Origin: Dipteris shenzhenensis
Taxonomy: Eukaryota > Polypodiophyta > Polypodiopsida > Gleicheniales
Strand: one strand, 5' to 3'
Length of the DNA: 64,000 nt
Assembly (NCBI GenBank): GCA_047967505.1
Contig: CM106540.1
Shown one piece after another: positions 11,280 through 20,357 of the stretch. The position numbers were made by a program, and so were the translations under genes. The first letter of the stretch is position 1. Every line of letters starts with the position of its first letter. A model generated the notes under the pieces. That model saw only the letters and a program-made list of their open reading frames with translations. It had not been told where the DNA came from and did no database searches.

Positions 11280-11625
11280 ATTCTTGAACAATTTATTAAT
11301 AAGTAAAGAGAATTACAATTAAACATCAGCCAAGTCAACTTGGTTTTCGTGTTAACTAGAATAATTTTAGATGACATGCTTTTTTTAATTTTTAGCATAT
11401 GGGGAATAGCACATGTAAGATGATAAATCCCATGAGAAACATAACTTTTTTAAAATTTAATGTAGAGGCTCAATATTATTCTATGATTGTGTTGTAAGCT
11501 ACAATGTTGCATGCCCCTTTCTTAGCTACTGTCTTAGAAAGTTGCTTCTCATAGAAGTCTTTATTTTACTGCTCTTTCAAAGGTGGTATTAGTATCATTA
11601 CTAGTGGTAAGTTGTTGGCTTCTCT

Positions 11626-12004
11626 TTAGACGTGAGAGCAGCTGGACAAGCCGACTTTGAATGGGACTTCACTATTGTGGATCACATCTTCACACTCAAA
11701 GCCATCATTGAGGAGGACGATCATGTGGGGGAAGGAGGGAAAAGGACTATCTACTTCTACTTTGTGGATCCCCTTAAGGCTTTTGATATAATACCATGCG
11801 TTCATTTGATGCAAAGATTGCAAGACATCGGTGTACGAGAGGTTATGCATTGGGGGATCTACACATTGTATGAGACAGTGATTGGCAAAGTTTGGGCCCT
11901 TGAGGGGGATGCTTGACATGGTGGTTAGCAATATTAGAGTGAAGTAGGGATGTGCGTTATCACCTAACTTATTTGGATTATAGATTGATGAGGTCTCGGA
12001 CCCC
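11626..12004 (+). pseudogene. LINE-type reverse transcriptase fragment
   Basis: The frame reads TVDHIFTLKAIIEE, then YFYFVDPLKAFDIIP (motif A, with the FxDxxKAFD pattern), then MHWGIYTLYE. After stops it continues VK*GCALSPNLFGL*IDEVSD, the QGCPLSP motif B region of plant and animal LINE RTs. At least three stops interrupt it and the YxDD box is absent, so it is a dead internal fragment. Copies are at 42,612 (direct) and 57,889-58,262 (inverted). It abuts the subterminal part of a CACTA end. Confidence 0.85.
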
Positions 12005-12019
12005 ACTAATGTTTTTTTA

Positions 12020-12252
12020 AAGTTCTATTAATTGTTGCTATAGCAAGATTTACCAGTGTTGCTATATAGTGACATTTACCAGTGTCGCTATATAGGGATG
12101 TTTATTAGCATCGCCATATAGCGACACTTATATAGCAACCGTTCTTTTCCGATGCTTATAACCACGTAAATAACGACCTTTGCACTCGTCAAAAAAAAAA
12201 AGTGTAAAAAACGTTGACATTTTTATCGGAAAAGGGCCTATGCGTTGTAGTG
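12020..12252 (+). mobile_element. CACTA element end (CACTA-2) with subterminal repeats
   Basis: An array of TATATAGCGAC/GTCGCTATATA words ends at GGGCCTATGCGTTGTAGTG, whose complement starts CACTACAACGCATAGGCCC. It is the same family as the end at 5,237. Copies are at 43,005-43,241 and, inverted, at 57,643-57,870. The other terminus was not found, so this looks like a solo or truncated end. Confidence 0.82.
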
Positions 12253-12404
12253 ATGTATATGTGAGAGAAAGTATCCTTGTGTGTGTTTGTGTGTGTCCCA
12301 CCCCCAACTTGATGGATAAGACCACATGGTGAGGGGCAATAAGCCCACCATGTGGAACTTACCCCTCACCCAAGAGTAAAATGAATCTCAAATTAGCATA
12401 AACC

Positions 12405-12921
12405 AAGAAACCCGTCCTTCTTAAAAAAGCTAAGGATATTTTTACTGATTAAGTTAGGATCAAATCCAGTTTTAGCAACTAAGCCGATTAGTCTAACCAA
12501 ATCCATATAATCCCAAGAATAGGGTGAAGCATTGTAAATAAGTGGAAGAACTTGTGAAACAAACACTTTATATGCACAACTTGTGGGTTGATTACCTGCA
12601 GCATGGATGAACAGACATTAGGACAAGCTAATTTATATTTTTTCTAAAATGTGTGCGTCTCATACTCACCAATAAAAGGCCTCAAAAGTGTAATTGAAGT
12701 GTTGATAAAAGTGATACAATAAGTGTCATAAGTGGGTTTGATAGTAATGATCTCCAACGGGTAAATACTCATTGGGTCGGTTAGGTCAATGGATCTATTA
12801 TGGGAAAGACAATTCACCACAAAGTCATTATTGATAAAAATTAGATCATCCATGAACCGAGCAGACAAATAAAATGCTTTAAGCATTTTAACTTCTCTAA
12901 GTTTGGATAATTTAATGATAA
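12405..12921 (-). pseudogene. Unusual reverse transcriptase, C-terminal half
   Basis: Reading the minus strand from the TSD: FIIKLSKLREVKMLKAFYLS, then the catalytic box ARFMDDLIFINN, then IYPLEIITIKPTYD, later an AYKVCVSQVLPLIYNASPY-like stretch and FFKKNGFLVYANLRF. The [F/Y]xDD box followed by IYP, a VSQ helix and a GF end fits the single-domain RTs with Penelope/telomerase-like layout rather than LINE, copia or gypsy; this placement is tentative. The N-terminal half lies at 18,184-19,456. The two halves are separated by the CACTA derivative at 12,925-18,180 and join in frame if it is removed. Confidence 0.7.
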
Positions 12922-12929
12922 ATTCACAA

Positions 12930-13180
12930 CAACACAAAGCAACTATAGACGCGCTTGATACACGTGCAAAATAGCGAGCGCGTCTATAGGTGTTGCTTAA
13001 ATAGAGAAATTACGAATGCATCTAATAGCACGTCTATTTATGCGTGTATTAACACGTCTATTAGTGCATCTACATTGAGAAAGTACGGGCCCGTCTAACA
13101 TTGTGTTTATCAACGTGTCTATTTGCGCATGTATTAGCGCGTCTACATTGAGAATTAGATGCGTATTTAGATGCAAAACA
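12930..13180. repeat. Subterminal GTCTAT/ATAGAC array, left end of CACTA-1 derivative
   Basis: About a dozen degenerate words of the type GCGTCTAT or ATAGACGC in both orientations. Similar clusters sit between the divergent genes (14,155-14,300 and 14,945-15,130) and at the other end. In En/Spm such arrays bind the element-encoded accessory protein; the equivalent role here is inference. Confidence 0.8.
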
Positions 13181-13363
13181 GAGAATACAAAAAGTGAGAT
13201 TTTGGTGTACATCACTGCTTTCCAAACATTGCCCATGATTACCAAAGCACATAATTTTAGCAAAAACATCAATGCTTTTTTGCAAGCCCACATATATAAG
13301 AATTAAGTGAGGTGAGGAGAATGAGACAATATGTAAAATAGTTTTGCCAATATCAATGATGGG

Positions 13364-14093
13364 CTACGGTTCAATCTCATCCTCAATGAGATCAACCTTT
13401 GCCAAACTATCTACTTCAAAATCCAAACAAGTGTTTAGATCTACAAATACATTCAACCCACTACTACTTGTGCTACTCATGTGCTCATCGAAATCAGCAT
13501 TACCAATGGTAGGCTCGTCCTCACGGGTAATGGCCTCAATATTTATATCACCTATCTCATGATCATCCTCCTCTCTCGTATCACGGTCATCATCACCTCC
13601 ATGGCCATGATCATCCTCCATACGCTCCATATTAGTAAATGTACTATACATCAATTTGGAACGTGGCATAATAGGTATGACATGCCACCATCTATGACAT
13701 GCCACCATCTATTATTATCCACCATTGGTTGATAGACAACCATGGCTCCATTGGCTCCATTGGCTCCCTCAAAGCTAGCAATGATGCCGCAATCTTGTGT
13801 GTTTCTCTTATCATCAATCCATTGTGTTCGAAATTAAAACGGGATCATAACTCAAACATATGAACACCCATAGGTATCTCAATCAACCTTAACTTTTTAA
13901 CACTTACCATGTTTACGGTCGCATCCCATTCTCCATACTTTGAGATATGATTGAGTGTAATCCTGCATGCACGATACATGTTTCCTCAACATTGATCACA
14001 CATACATTTGATTTTTCGCTCCAACCACATTTCATGATGGTGGATACGGAGGGATTCATCCTCACTGGAGCTACTTGTTGAAGATGAAGACAT
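13364..14093 (-). pseudogene. Transposase remnant of the CACTA-1 derivative
   Basis: Two ends of the transposase gene are fused. 14,093 down to about 13,850 is exon 1 (MSSSSTSSSSEDES..., then CMCDQC*GNMY, a Cys-rich motif broken by a stop where the right arm has CDRCRGNMY). 13,740-13,364 is the acidic last exon ending VDLIEDEIEP. The catalytic core and DUF4218/DUF4216-like parts are absent. The element depends on a transposase supplied in trans. Confidence 0.8.
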
Positions 14094-14446
14094 CCTATAA
14101 ACAAACAACACAAAAAATTTTGCTTTTCTTCAAATATTTAATTTTAAAACTCTGTGGCGCGTCTAAAACTGCGTCTGTCTAATCTGTGGTGCATGTCTAT
14201 ACATGCATCTAAAACCGCATCTGCTATGTGTATTTAGACGTGCAATTACACGTGCTTATAGACACACTTATAGACATGGTTTTAGATGTAGCTATAGACA
14301 CGGTCTTCAAATCTACTTTTAGTATGCTTGCTTTTCTTTTCTTCACATAAGCTTCGTGCGGCTTGCTTGCTTTGCTATAAACAGATCCACAGTCCGACAC
14401 TTAAGAGGAAGGCACCCACACTTACTTCCAAGCTTACACTTGAGAG

Positions 14447-14692
14447 CTCGGGGGGGTCACTATGTATAAACCCTCTATATCACGTGCGTTCAAGGCCTAT
14501 TTCTAAAATCCCTTATCTGTAAATTTTTCATTAATAAAATGTACCCCTTTTCTATACAAATTTGTAAATTTTTTTCAAAACTATTTTAAATAGTCCCTTA
14601 TGTATATTTATTTCTGTAAGTTTTGGAAATTAAAAAAATCCTTCTATTGAACTCACGTGATAGGGTTACATATGATGAGTGACTACCTCGAG
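14447..14692 (+). mobile_element. hAT-like MITE, copy 2 (left arm only)
   Basis: A 246-bp insert with ends CTCGGGGGGGTCAC and GTGACTACCTCGAG, flanked by a perfect 8-bp duplication CTTGAGAG at 14,439-14,446 and 14,693-14,700. The right arm keeps the unduplicated site (CTCTCAAG at 55,458-55,465), so insertion followed the inverted duplication. CACGTG lies near both ends (14,481 and 14,654). Confidence 0.95.
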
Positions 14693-15174
14693 CTTGAGAG
14701 GAAGGCACCCACACTTACTTCCAGGCTTACAGGAGAAGAGGGTGAACAAGGAAGAGAAGCAACTTTGAAGAAGGACAAGAAGCTTCCATACCTCTATCCT
14801 CTATCCAAGGTAAGTCTCTTTATGGTTGATCTTCTTTGAAAGTTGCACTCTTTGGATTTGTCCTTTGTCGTACCCAAGAAACGAATGATTTTGGTATCAG
14901 TGTTACACTTTTGTGTCGGGTGCAAGTCCTTTTCCACTTTTTAGAATAGTCCGTCTATCGGAGTGCGTCTATAGACGTGTCTTAGAGTGCGTCTGAAACT
15001 GCATCTACAGGCACATCTAGACGCGCATCTAGCCTGTTTACAGAACAGACAGCCGTGTCTATAGACGCGCTATTAAATGAAAAAATAGATGCGCTTCTCA
15101 GACGTGTCTATAGATGTACTCCGATAGTTTTAGATGCTTTCCTTCCTTTCCCTTGTCTTCTCTTCCCTCCCCCC

Positions 15175-16428
15175 AGGTGTTCACTACAAACTCCAAACCA
15201 CCCTAACCCCACACCAGTTGCGATTACCCCAGCGGAGTCAGCACAGCCTAGCCGGCTACACAGCCAAGGCCCTTCCCCCATGCCGTCTTATGCCCCTTCC
15301 CCCATGCCTTCTTATGCCCTTCCTCCATGCCGTCAGGAGGTCCTTCTATCTCGCAAAGCTGTCGGCATACTCCTGTGCACTCGAGACTCGGTTTTCCAGC
15401 TACGAGTGGCTAGCATACTAGCTCGACACGACATGGTAGCAGGCATAGTAGCAGGAAGAGCGGTGGGGGATCATGGCACAGTGCTTTGGGAGGGGTGGTG
15501 GTGGGGAAGATGATGATTCAGATGATTTAGACGTGCCTTCGCGTGATGGTACGATCTTCTATGACCACTCAAACAGGAGGCATCTTGATGGATGCACGGG
15601 GGAAGGACATCATGGCCTTCATGCGCTCTGTAATTAGTAACAATTACAGAGATTGCTTTATCTACTACAAAGACTAGCCAAAGAGGTTGGCTGATGAGAC
15701 CCTCGCTACTGTTCGCTCCAGGTATCCTAACCCCCCCAATCGTCAGTTCATAGATAAATGGGCCAAGTCAAAGATTGTTACGATACTTGGCAATAAAAGA
15801 TCTTTGCTTAAGAGGCAGGCACTAGCGGAGCTTGCCAGGCTTAAGGGAGGTCAACCACCAAGGGGCCCGCCCCATACCACTCACAAGCGTGAGTGGAAGA
15901 AAGCAATGAAGTCAGCGGGGGAGGCCGACCCCAGTCTGCAGCACATGGAGGCACAAAGGATCCAGATGGAGCAATATGGAAGCGTGCATTTTGGAGCAGG
16001 GGGTGTTGAATCATGGGAGGCCCAATTTGAAAGTATCGATCTCAAATTATATTGCTTATGTAGTTTATTAGGAGGTTGTTTCTTTGTACTAACCCCTCCA
16101 CAAATTGTGTCGTCTTGCAGCTTGATATCATGGGCAGATACCCTACTCCTGTCGAGACAGCCTACCACTGCCACCATCGCAGAGGAGATACATGGAAGCA
16201 CTTCTATCATGATGGGTTGATTACTGAGGAGCAGTATATCCGGGCTATTGGAGCGGCCCTCGAGGTATTTGAAAGTAATTAAATAATGTCAATACTATAA
16301 GTAAAGATTTGATTTTTCATACATTGATATATGTTGTCCCTTGTTTACAGGCCCCTGCACAAGAAGACAAGGAAGGAGGCAGAGAAGGGAGCACAAAAGG
16401 GAGCGAGGACGTGGAGAACTTAGATTAG
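15175..16428 (+). pseudogene. En/Spm accessory protein (Transposase_24-like), broken
   Basis: An upstream GTAAGT donor at 14,812 and an acceptor near 15,174 suggest a 5' leader intron. The Pro/Ser-rich start carries PSPMPSYAPSPMPSYA. The conserved part is LADETLATVRSRYPNPPNRQ, AKSKIVTILGNKRS, THKREWKKAMKSA and HFGAGGVESWEAQF, ending at 16,028. Exon 2 (16,121-16,264, LDIMGRYPTPVETAYHCHHR) and exon 3 (16,351-16,428, acidic) follow in phase. Lesions: a 2-bp loss after TATGAC near 15,565, a TAG in KD*PKRLADE near 15,675, and a mutated splice donor at 16,030 (GA where other copies have GT). The protein class probably assists the element's transposase; this copy cannot make a full product. Confidence 0.78.
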
Positions 16429-16849
16429 TTGTAGAAGTAGTGCTAGCTACTCTTGTTTGTACTTAAAGCCACTGGCTTGGCTTCGTGCCTCTTGTATATA
16501 CACTCCTCTTATTTTTTGTACTTGAAGCCACATGACATGGCTGAGCTTCGTGTTATATATACATACGAGCACTTTTTGAGCTTTCAATTTTCTTGTGCAA
16601 TGTTTTGTCAATTAATGCCTAGTTCAGTTTTGGAGTTGTAATGTTTTATTTGGAATTGTAATTGTCGGCTATAGACGTGCTTGCAAGAGTGCTAATTAAA
16701 ATGCGGATTGCTGTAAGAATTGAACTACACAATGTGGAAATGGGATTCATGCAACTACATAGCATACACATCATACACAACATTCTGTAAATTTAAAAAA
16801 TATTATGTGTGCTTGTCTATCAGTGCATCTATAAACACGTCTAGGAGAT

Positions 16850-17145
16850 ACCGCAGATAGAATGGGATGAAACTGATATTAGTTGTATCTCTTAGAAGGG
16901 AACATAAGTACAAGTTTATTTCATAGAGAAGGCACGAAGAACGAAGGTTCTCCAATAGACAAACAAGCTGAAAGGTACACGAGTATGGATATCTAAGGAG
17001 CTCACTCCAACTCAACTCAAACAAAGGAATGTTGAGCTTGCTAAAGTGAAAGATGCACGTGAAGCTGGAAAATGGGCAGTGTATCTTGATGGACAAGCCT
17101 TGATTCATGATTTCAAATCTAAACCCAAAGACTCTCAGTCTTAAA
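16850..17145 (+). other. Possible retroelement ORF fragment
   Basis: A plus-strand frame gives RVWISKELTPTQLKQRNVEL followed by AKVKDAREAGKWAVYLDGQA. The LTP.Q...R pattern followed by GKWAV...G.A recalls the spacer region of some plant retroelement proteins. It is interrupted upstream and only about 50 residues are convincing. It sits in the 1.65-kb stretch missing from the right arm. Confidence 0.3.
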
Positions 17146-17209
17146 CTAATGTTATTCAAGCGGTTTTTCTAAGATAGAATTAGTAGCTAGTATGCATCTA
17201 AATAATTGG

Positions 17210-17924
17210 GGCTGAACATTCTTTATCATATGGAATAGTTTAGCTCCGTTGGTTTCAACTTACATGACTCAAAGGCAATCGGATGGTTATCTTGCATAAG
17301 CACAGCCCCAAAACCCTACCCACTAGCATCAGTGACCATGACAATGAAAGGTCTCGTGAAGTCTAGCATTGTCAAATTGGGGTTCGGGACATTTCTTGTT
17401 TAAGTCATCAGAAGGCTAAAGTGTGTTTTTCTTCCCAATAGAAAGCACAAGTCTTACGTAGAAGTTCAGTCAATGGATGTGCCTTGTGTGCAAATTTCTT
17501 AACAAATCTTCGGTAAAAACTACACAAACCTAGATCGTAACTCATGAATATCTTTAGGCTGTGGCTAGTTCACTATTGCCTCTACTTTCTTGGAATCTAC
17601 TCGAATACCTTCAGCTAAAACAATGTGACCAAGATATTCAATTTCAGATTGAAAAACTGAACTTTTCTTTGGGTCAGGATAGTGTAAGAGGGAGAAAACA
17701 AGATCCAAGTGTTTCTCATGTTCCTCTTGACTCTTGCTATAAACCATGATATCATCAAAGAAAACTACCATAATGTCCTGATAAGGTAGGAAAATACGAT
17801 TCACCATCCGACTAAATGTGGCAAGTGCATTAGTTAGGCCAAAAGGCATAAGGAATTCATAGTGACCGGTTTGGGTCCTTAAAGTAGTCTTGAAAATATA
17901 TGCATCTATCTGTTCGGGGAGCAT
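17210..17924 (-). pseudogene. Ty3/gypsy reverse transcriptase-RNase H fragment
   Basis: Minus-strand frame: TGHYEFLMPFGLTNALATFS (the MPFGL.NAP motif), VVFFDDIMVYSKS (the FxDD catalytic box), HLDLVFSLLHYP and YLGHIVLAEGIRVDSKKVEA. Further on, in broken frame, DASG and GFGAVLMQ represent the start of RNase H. No LTRs, protease or integrase are adjacent, so it is a truncated internal piece captured inside the CACTA derivative. Confidence 0.9.
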
Positions 17925-18175
17925 CTATTTCCGCGTCTATAAAAGCATCCATAAGCGCATCTATACACGCATTTAATGATGCATCTGTCTGTTTTTAAAA
18001 TTTTTATAGCAGAGCATCTATTTATGCGTCTATATGCATGTCTGTCTGCTATATAGATGTGCCGTTAGATGCGAGTCTCTAGATGCACAAATAGATGTGC
18101 AAATAGATGCACTCGTAAGTTTTTTTTAAGTTCAGTAAATGCGTATGTGTGTGCGTCTATGGATGCTTTGTCTTG
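17925..18175. repeat. Subterminal GTCTAT/ATAGAC array, right end
   Basis: Words such as GCGTCTAT, GCATCTAT and AGATGCAC are scattered up to the terminal GCTTTGTCTTGTTGTG. The counterpart in the full element is 32,190-32,500. It is absent from the right arm because of the 1,647-bp deletion. Confidence 0.78.
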
Positions 18176-18183
18176 TTGTGATT

Positions 18184-19456
18184 ACAGCTAAAACCATGTT
18201 AGGTACAAGTCGCACCATAGTGGTGAGCACAAATAGCCCATATGGATGCCTTGGGTTTGTAGAAAGATAGTATCACCAAGCTTCGTATGAAAATTTTTAA
18301 AATAAAGATGTTAAGATTAATAAAATCTTTAAAATTAATAGCACACTCTTTATTTTTCTTAGTAAGCACAAAAAGTTTTTAGTCTTTTTAAACCCAAGAT
18401 AGCCGGTGATTTGTAAGATTCTGATAAAATTTTAGAGCGACTCTATAAGGCGCTTATCTCCTTGGTGAGGAATCGCTTCATCACAGGACTTGATGTCAAA
18501 GGTAAATACATAGAAGATATGTTTAGGTAAATTAATCAGATAGTCATATTGGTTTTGGATAACCCAATAGCCATTAGTACGCAGTCGCATAAAAACCCAA
18601 ATATCTTTGTGAAGTCTCTCCGAATACTCACGGTTTTCACAATCAAGTGCTCTAAGTAGCTTAGTGATAAGGTCAGTAATATTGGAGAACATGCAATTAC
18701 AAGCATTGGTTAGCCACCTAAGCATTTTTATGTACTTTAAAGCATTCGTAAGACAGGGAAATGTAAGTTTGGCAAGGAGAGTAATTTCTTAAGATAAATA
18801 ATAGATTGCAACAGTATCATAGATTTCTTTTTCCATTGCTAGGGTCAAAGAGAATTCAAGGGACTTAATTCTTTGTAAAGTAGTAAGTCTTATTAACATT
18901 TTGTACATAAAGGTCAAGGTTTGCGCATATTTGTCTAACCCAGAAATATAGAGGTGGTGACTAAGAAATTCCACTTCATCCATAATATTTTGGTCAAAGA
19001 ACCAGGGTTTTTTATTAAAACTCTAGTCCGGAAAGAAGGATTTGAAGTCTCTAAGGACAATTTCCTTGATAAAATTCTCGTGGTCTAAAGTGGTGTTGAA
19101 GCACATCTAATTACTAACTTTGGACCACGCTAAACATAATTCCTTGATAACTGGATAGGGATTTACTGGGAGAGAGGGAATATGGTTAAGACCCTTTTTC
19201 AAAAAGTCTTGCAGAACTGGGTGTCAAAAGAGCAGTGGGTTTGTTGATAAAACATGAGACCCAAAGTCATCCAAGTCTTATAAAAAAGGTATAAACCTTT
19301 TAGAGGTAGCACAAATGCAAGACAAGGAATCCATTGAAAAATTACAGAATGTATCCAAGGGTTTGTAAAATATTGTTGCAGCAATATTTTTGGGATATTT
19401 TCAACCGAAGCTAATATTAAACATGGATTAGGTTTTCTTAATCTCAAATCCATCAA
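18184..19456 (-). pseudogene. Unusual reverse transcriptase, N-terminal half
   Basis: Reading the minus strand: an N-terminal region (LKKGLNHIPSLPVNPYPVIK), then LTNACNCMFSNITDLITKLL, then TNGYWVIQNQYDYLINLP, then motif A VFTFDIKSCDEAIPHQ, and, after a frame change, motif B LQTQGIHMGYLCSPL with DLYLTW. The gene then meets the CACTA insertion at ATT (18,181-18,183) and resumes at 12,921 with FIIKLSK. Several stops and frameshifts show it is inactive. The G.N.FWVI.N and TFD....IPH pattern matches a group of RTs with a compact palm and no gypsy/copia/LINE signature; I place it near Penelope/telomerase-like RTs only tentatively. Confidence 0.65.
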
Positions 19457-20357
19457 ATACTTCCTTTTTTTTTGGGTATAATAAAATAAAAAATTTTAGC
19501 TGACAAACAAAAGATGAATAAACATTTTTACCTTTTTTATTATGTTTTATTAAGCCTAACGGTGAGACATGGAGCATTAGAGACACAAAGTAGATCAAAT
19601 TTTATAAACACATAATACCAATAGACTTGACACATATTTTAATTAGGACGGGAGCTCGATGGAGGTTAAGTGGTCACATTCTCCTACTACTCGTCCTTGT
19701 TTCTCTTCCCTTTCTCAGGTTTGTCTCTTCTCCCAATGGCGCTTGCCTTTGCTCAGATAGTTGGCTCACCTCTACTATCATTCTCTCTTCCTTGGATCCC
19801 AAATGGTGCAAAAGTTGCCAAACTTGTTGCTTCCAAGCATACCTTTTACTTGGGAGTATTACAGAATGTACTTGCCAAAGGATTTTTTACAGGATATTCA
19901 AATTTAAAGAGAATACAACTCAACATAAGTCACATATTGGATTCTTTTAGAAAAAGCTAATGCCCTTGAGTTTAATTGCAAACCTCGTTTGTGAATTCAA
20001 TCTACTTTAGGGATGTTCAAATTAAAAAAGAATACAAATCCATAGAAGTTACATATTGAATTCTTTGAGAAAACTAATGCCCTTGACTTTGATTGCAAAT
20101 CTCATTTCTAAATTTAACCTTAATTGTAAAATAGTCGAGCATGCTTTGTACTAATAATTACATCAAACTCGTGAATGAACCCATGAAGGATTACAACATT
20201 TACCTCTCTTGCTACCTTTAAATGACTACTTGCAACGTATGTCGTGAGCACAATACAATGCAAGTAATGTTATAGAATGATTTATCCATACTATATGCTA
20301 TAACGTTTCAATTTACAATGACTAAGAGGTCAACTACCTGGGGACAGCACTAGCTAT
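19457..20357. other. P450 3' flank, no firm gene
   Basis: AT-rich. A 96-codon frame with a hydrophobic start (19,670-19,960, MVTFSYYSSLFLFPFSGLSL) is present in the right arm too (52,771-52,481), but the differences between copies are mostly amino-acid changing. Short direct repeats of a TTCAAATTTAAAGAGAATAC-type phrase occur (19,900 and 20,010). Not called as a gene. Confidence 0.6.

Larger units (their letters stand above)
12925..18180 (+). mobile_element. CACTA-1 derivative, 5,256 bp, internally deleted
   Basis: Ends are CACAACAACACAAAGCAAC at the left and GCTTTGTCTTGTTGTG at the right, imperfect inverted repeats, flanked by ATT at 12,922-12,924 and 18,181-18,183. Both ends carry arrays of GTCTAT/ATAGAC words (AGACGYGTCTAT-like). 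It carries remnants of the transposase (minus strand), a degraded accessory gene (plus strand), a MITE, and a gypsy RT fragment. Compared with the 7-kb element at 25,460, the transposase core is missing, with the deletion join near 13,830 (TTCGAAATTAAAAC). A TNP2-family element whose terminus is CACAACAA rather than CACTA is notable. Confidence 0.9.

Noticed and set aside
11626-12006. 126-codon minus-strand open frame
   Set aside because: It is the antisense shadow of the LINE RT fragment, whose plus-strand reading gives recognisable RT motifs.
19670-19960. 96-codon frame with hydrophobic N-terminus, present in both arms
   Set aside because: Differences between the copies mostly change amino acids, no homology recognised, and it lies in a decayed flank.
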